The notes under the pieces are model-generated. The model saw only the letters and a program-made list of their open reading frames with translations, was not told the origin of the DNA and did no database searches. This document shows, one piece after another, positions 1-11,390 of a stretch of 64,000 nt of DNA. This DNA comes from Acanthosoma haemorrhoidale. Taxonomy: Eukaryota > Arthropoda > Insecta > Hemiptera > Acanthosomatidae. Made by a program: the position numbers and the translations under genes. Positions within the stretch are counted from its first letter, which is position 1; each line of letters starts with the position of its first letter. Where the stretch lies: NCBI GenBank assembly GCA_930367205.1, contig OV884009.1:78761189-78825188 (forward strand), read 5' to 3'.

Positions 1-499
1 AGTTGCTGTAAATTATATTAACAGATGTAATTAAACCCCCGTGAGATTCGCTTAGTTGACCGAGTGAAGAGGGGCTTTAGCGATAAACGGAGGCGTGACC
101 AGATAAAAACTGAAGAGGGGGTGGGGGCTTAAAGAATGACTAAAAGCTTTTTTTTTTTGCTTGGAGTGTCCATGACAGACGTGGCTCCCTAACGCTCACC
201 GTGTACTAGAGTACATTACTTATAACTTAATTTATTCCTCTTCTTTACGCCACCCCCTATGTCACCTACCCTTCGGCACACACCTTAATGCTCTCACGTC
301 ATACTTTTCCTATCGTTAATCTTCTTATAGGATTTGCATACATGCATATAACAAGTAAGAGCTGCGTTATAACAGTTCCGGGCAACAGAACCCTAATGGA
401 AAGAAAAACAACAACAAAACAATCAGTCCCACCGTCAGGTCAGCCAACTAGTGTACGTGGAGAATTTTTCCGTAATCATATTTTCATCGTTGCAATAAG
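1..499. other. no gene recognised
   Basis: Mixed-composition DNA with a short T run near 150-160. The 71-codon frame at 288-503 has no recognisable features. Confidence 0.5.
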
Positions 500-700
500 G
501 TAGAATCAATAATTACAATCTCCCTGATTGAGCAATAAGTAATTGTGATAAATTATCTCATTCATACAGTATTTACAAACAACCCAGAGACCTCCCATAT
601 CCACATAGTTGTCACCTCCCTCGCATGCGAAAGAGGAAGCGGAGTCTAACGCTAATTCGTAAATCATTCGTTCATTCAACCAATGTAGAACCATTGATTC
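500..700 (-). mobile_element. LINE family A (Jockey superfamily), 3' UTR fragment
   Basis: Read on the minus strand, this segment matches the 3' UTR of the family A copies at 11190-11390 and 27880-28040. Shared features are the CTCCGCTTCCTCTTTCGCATG stretch (within the 20-base limit: CCGCTTCCTCTTTCGC), a GTGGATATGGGAGG block, and a GTATGAATGAGA block followed by an ATTGTAATTAT end. It is 5' truncated and carries no coding sequence. Confidence 0.7.
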
Positions 701-2856
701 ACATGGTTGTAGTTTTCAATGGATAAATATTTAATTATTGTTTTCGGTGGCAGTAATTGTATAAAAACTTATGCCCGTTACAGCTTTGGGACTTAATGAA
801 CTTTACACTTGTATGACCTAATGACTTAGTACCAGATGTAATAAAGTACTGATCTATGCTAGTTAATTAATTATTTTTTAGACAGCCGGTCTTAAGATGT
901 TTTCAGTAATTAACGTAAATATCGAGCATGAAGAACTAATTAATTCACTAGTGGTTTTTAAATTTTAACAAAACCAGTTCTTTTGTTATGACTGATTGGT
1001 TGTAAATTAATTTAAATAGCTAATTATTTTACATATTGTGATTGTTCTGTATTTTTCTACCTCTTTTCCAAAGTCTACGTTTTGGCTAAACGAGGTTTGA
1101 CAATCAAAGGAGTGGATCTGAACCCTTTTTAATTTTGGACAATGGTTAAATGATGGTTAGATTTACATAGGTTACATCCGGGGGTGTAGTCACATGGGTT
1201 ACGCTGATGGATACCATCTTACCCAAGAAACCGACAAGAGTTATCCAGCAGATGCCCTCCAGGCTCTCTACCCTGTTCAGATGACCCCACCCTAGCCCCA
1301 GATCTCAATTCGACTTGATTGAGATGCTTGGACGAACATTTCCTTGTACTCCCAAGATTGTAAATCAAACATATCGTGAGACAAGAGTGTAATAACAAAT
1401 GCCCCAGAAAATTCCTTGGGAAGAAACGTTATAGCTAGAATTATGGGCCTAGCGGATAAATAGAACACGATTCCCGAGATCGTGATAAAAAATTAGATCA
1501 TGAGGCTGTCACTGCTTTGTCAGGACTACTTGCCGTCAAACATGAAAGGGTAATAATCTGTTTCCTTACGAATTTTTCATCAAACGGCATACATGATTCG
1601 AGCACTGCTTATGTAAATTATAAAAAGGCTTTGGAAATCAATGTCAAAGAAAAATACGAAAAAATGGAATAGCACATTAATGGTGAACTTTTCTTGCAAA
1701 GAAACGTAGGAATTTAGAAAAATTCATTACTAAGTAAGCATAATTCTTTGTTTAATATGTTAACTGGCTAAAGTTAAAGCTTGTGGTAGAATTGTATAGA
1801 TTTACATCAGCTAGTAAGTCCAAGTTTAAGAAGACCATACTTTTTTTAGAATTTATTTATTACTGAAAAACTCATCAATTTTTTTTTCTATGAAAAAATA
1901 TCAATAGGTGATAATAAAGGTCATATGAAGGTGATGCAAAACATTGTAAATATTGCACAAAATAACCATTTAGATATAACAAATTGTAAGTGATTTCTAT
2001 AATAAAATCCGTATTTTCATTTACGTCGTCGAATTTTGTTTTGTAGTTACTGACAGAAATGATCCAGGGATAAGAAAATTTCACCCTTACATACGCTAAG
2101 ATAAGATGGATAAGATATATTGTAAACCTTTACATAGTGATTTTATCACTCGATCTGTATGTTTTATACATTTATGGCCTTCTTAAATCATACCCTTCCA
2201 ATGTCCTCTCTCACGTCTGCCTCCAATTAGGCCTAAGGTAGACAATTTCAAAAACTGATGAATTAACACCCTTTTAACGCTTTCCTTAAAAAATGTGCTA
2301 AATTTAATATGGTTTTACGACCGTATGTGTAATGCATCCCAAGCACCATCATTTAGTGACTATTAAATTTTTTTATCTATATGTATTTCTTCATCAGTAC
2401 ATATAGGTAGGAAACATAAGGAACCATAAGTAGGAAGTTTACTTAATAACTTCCGCCACCTCTTCTCATGTCATCCTCAACTTAAAATATAAGCCCTGAA
2501 CCGAAGGCAGGTCTGTTAGCAATGAAAGCCATCATTAAACGTTATCAAATCTATATTATTTAGTTATATGCTTTTACGAATGTTGTTTCTATTGGTGTAA
2601 ATCTAGGCATGTGTGCATTTACATATTTATGTGTACATCAATTTGTGAATTAGTGTTTTAATTTTACATATATTTTATTTTTATTGCAAGTTCATGTTTT
2701 ATTTTCTTCATAATGTTTTTGTTTACATTTATTTCATTTTATAATTTAATTCTAGAATAATATTAGAAAAATGAACATTGAATTAAAAAACAACAACTAC
2801 CAACCATTCATGCTGGGGAGTATTGAATACATAAAAAGATTTTAGAAATTAGATAT
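701..2856. other. no gene recognised
   Basis: AT-rich DNA. A less AT-rich patch at 1140-1320 has no supported frame. Confidence 0.5.
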
Positions 2857-3735
2857 TTACCACAGACTCTTTTCCTAATCCTACAGTCCTACCTTTCAAA
2901 CCGCTTCTTCCAAGTCCGCTGTGGTTTAGAATACTCTAACTACTATCCCATAAATGCAGGAGTTCCACAGGGCAGTGTCCTGGGCCCCATCCTCTATAAC
3001 CTATACACCGCTGATGTCCCCTCTACTTCCAATACCTACTTGGCCACATTTGCAGATGACACTGCAGTCTTGTCATCCCATCCAGACCCCGACATAGCAT
3101 CCCATAACCTTCAAAAACACCTTGACGAGATCGAGTATTGGTGCAATCAATGGCGGATCAAAGTTAATGAAGCAAAATGCTCCCACATTACCTTTACCCT
3201 TTGTCGCAAGACTTGTCCACTAGTTTATTTTAATTCTATTCCTCTCCCTGTATCCGAGACAGTACGGTACTTAGGCTTCCATCTTGACAAACGACTGACC
3301 TGGAACCCACATACGAGACTAAAAAGACAAGAACTAAACAGACGCTTTGGACAACTGTACAGACTACTTCAAAGGACATCCCATCTCTCAATAGAAAATA
3401 AACTACTAATCTACAAAGTTATACTTAAACCAATCTGGACATACGGAATAGAGCTATGGGGGACAGCAAAAAAGTCGAACATCAAGCGTATCCAATCCTT
3501 TCAATCCAAAGTCCTAAGAACAATAGTAAATGCCCCTTACTATGTCAGCAACCAAACCCTTCATAACGATCTTAATATACCCTACATTCTAGAACTCATC
3601 CCTTCCAAGTTTATGAAATTCCACAGTAGCCTTTCCAACCACCCTAATCCTGTAGCACAGTCATTGTACTGCGCCACTCATCCCTATAACCCTCCTCGGA
3701 GACTGAAACGGCAGTGGCCTCGTGACCTACTATAA
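2857..3735 (+). pseudogene. Jockey-type reverse transcriptase, C-terminal part (family A ORF2)
   Basis: The frame is open from 2857 to the TAA at 3733-3735 without interruption. It contains the RT block GVPQGSVLGPILYNLY, the catalytic FADDTAVLSS box (the YxDD equivalent), the thumb-like ELNRRFGQLYRLLQ region and the Jockey C-terminal KPIWTYGIELWGTAKKSN block. ORF1, the endonuclease domain and the first RT blocks are absent because of 5' truncation, so the fragment cannot be functional. The nearest relative in the window is the copy at 27307-27729, which differs at only a few residues over the shared part, suggesting fairly recent activity. Confidence 0.85.
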
Positions 3736-3926
3736 ACGCGTGGCAGTGGGAGTCCTGGCAATGGCCAGTTTCTCCAATCATGTCCTATTGTATGAATGAG
3801 CGAGTGAATGATGCTGTAAATATGGTATGAATGAGATCATTTATCTGTATTATTATTGCCTTATAAAAGGCAGATTGTAATTATTGCACAATAAAGATTG
3901 TTAACTATGAAAAAAAAAAAAAAAAA
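2857..3926 (+). mobile_element. LINE family A, 5'-truncated copy with poly(A) tail
   Basis: This is a 3' portion of a Jockey-superfamily non-LTR retrotransposon: a partial reverse transcriptase, then a 3' UTR (3736-3910) containing GCCTTATAAAAGGC and AATAAAG, then a run of A at 3911-3926. A roughly 130-bp stretch of the UTR present in the copy at 27.8 kb is missing here. 5' truncation is the usual outcome of target-primed reverse transcription. No convincing target-site duplication was found. Confidence 0.85.
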
Positions 3927-6639
3927 GAAAGAACTAACCAACGCACGGATTAAAAAACAAGTGGACAGCCTCATCAGTAGGCGGTGACCAGGCTCTTATT
4001 CGTTTATAACGCGGACATTTATTCAAAAAGAAGTCAATAAAATATTCAGCAAAATTGAAAGTATAATATCAAGTAGCAATATGAATTTATAGGCTCGTTT
4101 TTACATTTCATAAAAAACTGGGCCCAAGATATTGTAGAATGTAAGATTTTATTTTTAACTTTTGATAGCGATTCTGAAACTTTTTTGATGATAAATTGTT
4201 CCAAAACGATTTTCTTTTTTAATAACTGAGCCTTTCGGTGACAGCAATAATAATATACCTTATATGAATTAATAAGTAGTCTCTATTGTAATTACTGTTC
4301 AGACCGCAGTCACATATTTTTCAATGAGATTTTAGAATCAATCTAAATGTATCTATTATAAGTTAGTTGATTTTTTTATAGGTACCGTTGGGACACCTGA
4401 GGGTGGTAGGTAAAATTTTTGTTGGCACTATGCGAACCGACCCCCTCGTTTGGTAAGCCACTGGTCAGAAATGTTCAGACTGCCACCGAAGCAACGTATA
4501 TTCTTAGTACAGGTTAGACGTAAGTATTAAGGGTAGTTTCAAACATCAGAAGCGTCTTATCCCCTCTTTTAATACTCAACCACCTTTTCATCGCAAATAT
4601 TTTTATTTCCAATTATTGCCACTGGTAGAATGCACTAGATACGCAGATGTTAAGGTAAGCGAATTAATGTTACGCTGCATAATTTGTTTTTATAGTTTTA
4701 TAGGTAATTTCATTAACTATTACTTATCAAACTTGCGTGCGATACAACTATATAAATTCTAAAATATGATTTAAAATATAACATACAGAAGCAAAGAATG
4801 ATATTGGTTTGGTGACGACAATGTTAGAATTATATAACATAGCATTAGAGATACTTCACGATATTCATTTGAGCTGTGTGAAACAATGTACTTAATTAAA
4901 TACTCAGTAGCCATTTGACTCGGAAATCAGTTGCCTCCCTATATCTTTTACTGAACAAAATTATATTACCTCAATCATAAACTCAATTGTATTTTTTCAA
5001 ATATATACCAACAAACTTAATGAGGTAGAAAGGGAAGAAATAATATCGAGAAGTGCTTGGTTTATCGATACTTTCTTAAATACTAATAACTGTATTTCCG
5101 ACAAACAAAAAATACTTCATTGTTACTAAAAATCGCCTTGCCAACAAATTAAAAAATTAGCTGAAATATTGAACTTTGTTTTTAGGAACATCTTTTAATT
5201 TCTTTTTTTTTCTACCATTCTCAGTTAGTTCATTACCATAGGGAATATCAGAAGTTTAAATTTTAATTAACCTCTGAACTGCGACTAGAAAAATTACAAG
5301 AGATACGAAGCCAATGTTTTTGTTAACGTTTAATTTTTTTTCTAATATACTTCCCTTCGCCATATCGTAGCTAAAACATATACATTGCAATATGATTTTT
5401 AATATACCTTGATCATCCGACATATATCCGTTAGATTATTAATAACTATTGGATAGGAAATTTGTTCGGATAGGATGATTAAGGCTAGTTCACAAGTTAT
5501 GCTTTGATTTCAAGGGCAGGGTCTTGTTTCAGGACTAGGGCAAGAATTAAATGAAACCGTGCAAAAACCAGCCCACCCCCTCTGGTTTATGTTGAACCAT
5601 CCCTGGCTTGGGTAATTGCCTCCCATTATTAACCCACTAAATCTTCTCAATTGATATCATTCGCTTTGACGGTTTGTTCTGGCCTGCCCATGGGTCTGCT
5701 GATGAAATTTTATGCTAATTCACCTTCTTTTCAATTAAAAATTAACCATGATGCCTTGCTTATAGTTGGAAGTTGGTTTTAATTATTTTATTCTTTCCGC
5801 ATGTTGTATCCATTACAGGATACCATAGCATGTTCATACATAAGAGAATACCACAATTCATTTTCAACAGGCAAGAAATAAATTATTTTCCAATTAAATT
5901 ATAGCGTAGTGTGTATCTGGCATATAAATTCGGTTTGAACACGTATAACAGCTGTTTCGACCAATTTACCTCAACATAAATATCCTTTCATTGGGCAGTT
6001 TTATGAATAATCAACCAGTGAATCTGGTTGGAATACTAAATGTTATTCCTTCAAACTTTATTTATAAAGTTTCGTTTTCACTGTAACATTTATTTTTAAG
6101 ATGCAAAATAATTGCTAAAATAAAACTTTTATTTTCATATGTTTTCTGATATGAGTTATAGCCCTCTTTAAAGTTATTGTAACGTAATAAAAAAGATTCA
6201 AAGAAATACAGATATTGGTTCTCAGTTCATTTACTCGTAACTTGCCTGAATCCTAAAACCTCTCGAATTCAAATTGGAATATGTATTATTTTTTTTCGTT
6301 TTTCAATATTTCTGTTCTGTGCAACCGTATGTGTTTTTTTTTTATCATTCAAGCTCTAGAGACCTTCTAGACTTCTTGACCCTAGCACTACTGAGTATGT
6401 TGGTTTGTCTAGAGATCAACTCTTTGTCAGCTAGCGCTTCCTAGCCTCAAAGATGGCCACATTAATTATATTCAGCCAAGTATAATTTGTACAACCAGAT
6501 TATAGCAAATGTATCAGAACGCGATCAAGGAGGGTAGTAGAAAGTAGAGGACGATTTGATAAGCTCCCGGATGTTCTGAACTGAGACAGGCCTAAAATCC
6601 TACTTGTTTTGGTTGGATGATGTTGTTTTCCGCTCAGTC
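3927..6639. other. no gene recognised
   Basis: AT-rich DNA without frames above background. Patches at 4380-4560 and 5500-5720 are more balanced in composition but not identified. Confidence 0.5.
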
Positions 6640-7560
6640 TTCTTTAAGATAATTCAGGAGAATCGTCTTAAGTACTTCTCCATGTGCGGTAGACAAAGCC
6701 TAAGGTGGAACAATTATTGATCTGATGCGGCTGTCTAGTAACTAGAAGATTGCGGGCTGTGAAAAGCGTTTGCATTATGAGTCTTCCGGAGTTCTTGCTT
6801 GATTCCGGCGTGTTGTCCCATAGTATATGTCACACATTTACCACCTAATGGTTGGACCTTGGCGTACATGCATGTGACAGGGCGAGTTCTCGCGGACAAA
6901 CGACCTATTATACATAGGGTAAGATAAATGGGTATCGATTGTTGGTTGATGGTCTGGTTCGATGAGCGCATCACAAGCTAAGAGCACTTCCTCTATGTTT
7001 GCCAGTAAATGCCTACTGTTGGCATTAAAATTGAAGATCAATCTTTCCATTGTGGTACCGTGTTAAGGATCTGTAAAGGTTCTAAGGTTGGCATCATGTT
7101 GTGTGAGCCCATCCTAGGGTCTTTCTGGGCCTAGGAAATAGGTTTATTCCAGGCGTTGGTCGTCTGTCCTGCTGTGAAAATTCAATTTGTCGTTGTGGAA
7201 GGAACTTTTCTCTTTTTGTGTTTTGTTTTCTATTGGTTCTTAGCTTCAATATCTCATTGTGAATACGGCGTTCCTTGAGGAAGGCAGGATTATGATCATA
7301 GTTGGCGCACTTCAATGGCAATGTTTCCCAAGGGAACTTTCTTGCTCGAAGAAGAATACTTGATAAACTGAAGCGAACAACCGTCCTTCCTTTGGATAAA
7401 GTTTAAAGTGTGTTACATGCATGGCAATGTGAAGTATGTTACATGCACATATGGCTCGTCCCAGTACCCTTGAGTGACTACATCGACGGAAATCATTAAC
7501 TGTAGGGAGCCCCACCTGATAGGGAATGCTTACCCGTTAACCAAGGCCACATTAGCTGCG
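6640..7560 (-). pseudogene. LINE family B relic: Gag zinc-knuckle region and endonuclease N-terminus
   Basis: Several minus-strand frames together resemble ORF1 and the start of ORF2 of family B. The segment at 7321-7094 reads LPLKCANYDHNPAFLKERRI, a Gag knuckle-like stretch. The segments at 7050-6838 match the family B ORF2 start (LIFNFNAN compared with LNFNVDG) and the CCAGTGGTT/AAATGGGT endonuclease region of the copy at 39.0-39.1 kb. The segment at 7515-7312 is plausibly the pre-knuckle Gag domain. Frameshifts and deletions separate the pieces. The evidence is alignment by eye to the better copy; it is old and non-functional. Confidence 0.65.
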
Positions 7561-9515
7561 AAGCGGGCCAAGACCACTATTACCCAAGCCCCGTCAACTG
7601 CACCAGACTAACCAACTACCAATGCCTAGAATATAGCACTACCCTGGACTCATCATGGCACTTGGGCTGTACCAGGCAATTTAAACATAAGCAACCACCA
7701 CCGGAAGATCCTCAAGGGGCCCCAAAGTGGGTAGAACAAGTCTTCGCTGCTCTAAACGGAACATTAATTCATGCCAGGAATTCGGACACACCCGCAATTA
7801 TTGTGGTAAGCAGCACCAGTGGGTAAGGTCATGGCCCCCCTTGCAAGAACTTGACTCTACACAATGTCCTCGAGATTCAATAGCGTTGAAGTGCACGAAC
7901 TGCCTAGAACCGCACGTAACATCGATCCACAACTGCCCCACAACACTACGAAACAGCATAACAGGACCGAACCAATGACCACTCCTTGCAACCCGTGAGT
8001 GAGCCTTAACACCCAATCTTCTGGAGTTATTTAGTCTGTAAATTCACATTCAAAGCAAATACCAAACTTGATGAGAAATCAGAAGTAGGAATGTCGCAAG
8101 AGCTAATTCGCAGCACGTCCGGCAATCACGGAATATTACAAACCACGAAAAAAGGGCGACAAAAATAATATTATAACTGCGGAGCAACAGGCCAGGAAGT
8201 TGGCCAACCACTACGCTGGTAAAAGTATGGCTAGGACAAGCAACAACTTACCTACTTCCACAGCTGCGAATAAAATATATACTGTAGACTATGTTAAGTA
8301 TGTCCTTATCTGCGAATTTTCCAGCGATACTTCGACTGTGCCAGGGAAACCGGCCACAAAATATTATGCTGAATTGAAGGATATTTCACCTCACTAACCA
8401 ATATAATCAATTCCTGTGTGAGGTTGCGGTACTATCCTGAAGCATGGAAGCAAGCTATCTTGTTTCAACTACTAAAGCCAGCCAATAGTGGCGATCGCTC
8501 TGTCCGCTACCACCTGATCAGGCTAGGATAGGAAAATGTCCTGAGAAGAACGTCGGAACATCAACAAGAATATAGCCCCGCCAATGATCACGTTTAACTG
8601 CACGCAGTCTTTTGACTTGTTTTCCCATGGGACACTATGCCAAATGTTTTGTGACTGTGATTTCCTGGACGAGCTCTACGCCATTCTTGTCACCTTCTTG
8701 AACGAACAATCGCTGTTCAAAGATGTTCCACTCACCAAAGCTAAGCGTAACCTCAAGAAGTTGTGTTATCCCAAGTGCTTTTCAATGAGAACACGTCTAA
8801 AATCATTCGAGCCCTGTATAAGTACAGAACAGCGGTCGCCTTCACCGTCAAAATCGCGGCGAACAAGCCATGAGTGCGAAGAAACCCAAGAAGAAAACTT
8901 CTTTAGGTCCAAATACTTTGGAGCGAAATCATTAGCTATTGGAGAGGTTTAAACCACAGAGAAATCAGGAAAGTGACTGTCTGACCTTTTCATTTTAGAA
9001 AGGGAAGAATCATTGCCTAAACCCAAAACTGCAGGAAAGCAACAGAAGTACCCAGCGAGTAGTCTCGTCTTCTTGGACATTAGAGGCACGTCAACTCCGT
9101 TTTTGAGCATATTTCATCAAAAAACACAAACAAGTGCGCAAGATGTCTTAGCGGTCATACTCAATTTGTCAATTGGTCTCAAGCTGATGATGTACAATAG
9201 TATCCTGCTAAGCGCTACGATGCCTTGCAATCCAGTACCTGCCAGCAGTGACGACTAAAAGGCTCCAACAATTCCAGAACGGAGTATTTATGAATGTGAT
9301 CCGACACTCATTATCCCAAAAGAACATAAATAGTGATCTAAACAAAGATTTTCACCTGGCAATAGATAAGTACATTCGCTGTATTTAATAGTTTAGACTA
9401 AGCATCCTAGTCCTTACGCCCCCCTCCTTAAAATACTCCAAGTAGTAGAAGGAGAGGCACCCTTCCTTTCCCTTAGATTGTAACAATAAATAAATTTTGT
9501 ACGGGTTCCGAATAA
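7530..9515 (+). pseudogene. LINE family B relic: Gag knuckles, ORF2 fragments, 3' part
   Basis: This is a degraded plus-strand copy. At 7727-7978 a Gag segment keeps CQEFGHTRNYCGKQ and KCTNCLEPHVTSIHNC knuckles, like CHRCQAFGHTKNHC in the 39.8-kb copy. Near 8190 EQARKLANHYAG matches EQAKILADHYTA of ORF2. At 8584-8700 the RT block A reads ITFNCTQSFDLFSHGTLC (compare ISLDCTQAFDSVSYGMLC), so the catalytic Asp region is altered. The 9250-9400 stretch matches the ORF2 C-terminus. Multiple stops and frameshifts occur. The 3' end is probably near 9500-9515 (AATAAAAAAAG). Confidence 0.7.
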
Positions 9516-9706
9516 AAAAAGTCTAAGCTTAAGTAAGCTGTATGTTAGTTTGTAGGTTTCCCATTGTGTACACCTAGGGTCAGCATCTCTATCTCCAGAA
9601 CCTCTTTTATGTTTGTATAGTTTATAATTACAACCTGATGTTAGTTATAATTATTACCTCCTTAAAGCCACTTTCATTATAACATTTTATAGGGGTGAAG
9701 ATAAAC

Positions 9707-9731
9707 AATAATAATAATAATAATAATAATA
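9707..9731 (+). repeat. (AAT)n microsatellite
   Basis: About eight perfect trinucleotide units. Confidence 0.9.
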
Positions 9732-10410
9732 ACTAGTTCTTCTTAGTTCTCGGCGTGGACGCGTTACCTGTTGTTGTTTTACCCTAACACGACTGAATCC
9801 TTTACCCTATTACGACTCAGCTATTACATATTTCAAACATATCCCTACTTTTTTTTTATTAACAGCTTTAAAAATATTTTATAGTAAGATTGAAAAATTA
9901 GGATACCCTTATGTTTACAGTCCTATCTCTCTTTGTATGTTTGATCTGGCCTTTGTGGACCCATGTTCGAACTAGAACATGACGGTTTCATTTCATGTTG
10001 TGACAACATAAAATAAACGCCATCTCAATAAAATATGTTCAAGTTCAATAATTTAGAGGTAATCTACAAAGTTATACTAAAACCAATCTGGACATACGGA
10101 ATAGAACTATAAAAAATTCAAAAATCAAGCGTATCCAATCCTTTCAATCAAACGTCCTGAGGACAATAGTAAATGCCCCTTATTACGTCAGTAACAAAAC
10201 CCTTTGTTGTGGCCACCTCTTAATTGTGAATAATTAAAAGTTCCCCTCTTCTCGAATCATATTATACCTATCTATGTATAATATGATTATACATATTTGT
10301 TGTTAATGAAAATTATGACGTTAGTGAGAGTAGGGAGCTAGTGGGGTGGGGGCCCATCCCCACTTCCTCTGGCCGCCTGGTGAGGGACCATCCCACCAGG
10401 GCGGACTGGC

Positions 10411-10418
10411 TATATAAA
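10411..10418 (+). promoter_or_regulatory. TATA box of the LTR
   Basis: TATATAAA, at the position equivalent to TATAAAAG in the copy at 60452-60445 (minus). Confidence 0.55.
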
Positions 10419-10444
10419 CAGTGGCAGTAGACCGGATTGATATA

Positions 10445-10524
10445 GAGCTTATTTTGTTATATTTCTTTTTTGTACATTGTATTGTTTTGTTGAGGTTTTG
10501 AAATAAAAAAAAAAAAAAAAAAAA
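10445..10524 (+). mobile_element. LINE family B, 80-bp 3' terminal insertion with 11-bp target-site duplication
   Basis: This is a severely 5'-truncated 3' end (TTTTGTTGAGGTTTTGAAATA followed by a long A run), matching the reverse complement of 15602-15680. It is flanked by the perfect direct repeat GGATTGATATA at 10434-10444 and 10525-10535. Truncation, poly(A) and a TSD together are diagnostic of target-primed insertion. Confidence 0.88.
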
Positions 10525-11390
10525 GGATTGATATAACGAACCGGACCGTCACTTAGAACACTACTCTCTTCTATCTCTCTGCACTGGTGCCTGCTGCTCT
10601 ACTCAAACCAATCAACTACCTCTGCATCTCTCTCTCCTAACCTCACTATGTTTTAGTCCGGCGTTGTCAGACCCCACACCTTCCTAGTGGGAATCTCTGC
10701 CTTCGTCTCGCTAAAACTAGCACCTCCTTGGGAGAGACCTCTCCCTCGCGGACAACGGTTGCCGAGGCCCAACAAACTTACCAGTAGCGTCTCCCACGGC
10801 AATCCAGTCTGCTTCTCTCCGGTTCACACTCGCCTTTGGGATCCGGGCGGGTTTCGCCTACCCTTAGACACCGAGTGTGAATTCGTGGTCATTCCAAGAC
10901 CACATAAACTACCTAAAAACCTACCTGAAATTCCACAGGAGCATTTCCAACCACCCTAATACCGTAGCACAGTCATTGCACTGCACCTTTGCCCTTGCAC
11001 TCATTCCTACATTATAATCCTTCTCGGAAACTGAAACGGCAGTGCCCTCGTGACCTGCTATAAATGCGTGACAGTGGGAGTCCTGGCAATGGCCAGTTTC
11101 TCCGATCATGTCCTGAGCGTCTGTGGCTCTCGCGCTCTGGGTCAGCCTCCACTGGCTCGTATCCGGTGACGCGGCTGACGGAGGACCGTGGGGGACTTTC
11201 CGCTTCCTCTTTCGTATGTGAGGGAGGTGACAAATATGTGGATTTGGGAGGCCTCTGGGCTGTCTGTGAATATTGTATGAATGAGCGAGTGAATGATGAA
11301 TTGTAAATATGGTATGAATGAGAGCATTTATCTTAATTACTTATTGCTTAATAAGGTAAATTGTAATTTTAGAACAATAAACAAGTTCAA

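Larger units (their letters stand above)
10205..10924 (+). mobile_element. LTR, TGTTGTGG family (solo or truncated)
   Basis: The segment starts TGTTGTGGCCACCTC and is collinear over most of its length with the minus-strand copy at 60681-60005. Shared blocks include GACGT(T/C)AGTGAG, GGGCCCATCCCCACTTCCTC, a TATA box, ATGTTTTAGTCCGGCG and TGCCTTCGTCTCGCTAAAAC. A TATA box inside a repeat with a TG start fits an LTR promoter. Its right end joins LINE DNA at AAACCTACC, where the other copy continues, so the 3' edge is truncated. It is interrupted by a family B insertion at 10445-10535. Confidence 0.7.
10058..11390 (+). mobile_element. LINE family A copy, split by an LTR insertion
   Basis: 10058-10204 matches the RT C-terminal region of family A (CTACAAAGTTATACTAAAAC through GTAACAAAACCCTT). 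10925-11390 continues the same element from GAAATTCCACAGGAGC through the 3' UTR to AATAAAC. Between them lies an LTR. Compared with the uninterrupted copy at 27.5-27.6 kb, about 50 bp of LINE sequence is missing at the junction, so a deletion accompanied or followed the insertion. The coding part carries stops and is dead. Confidence 0.8.
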
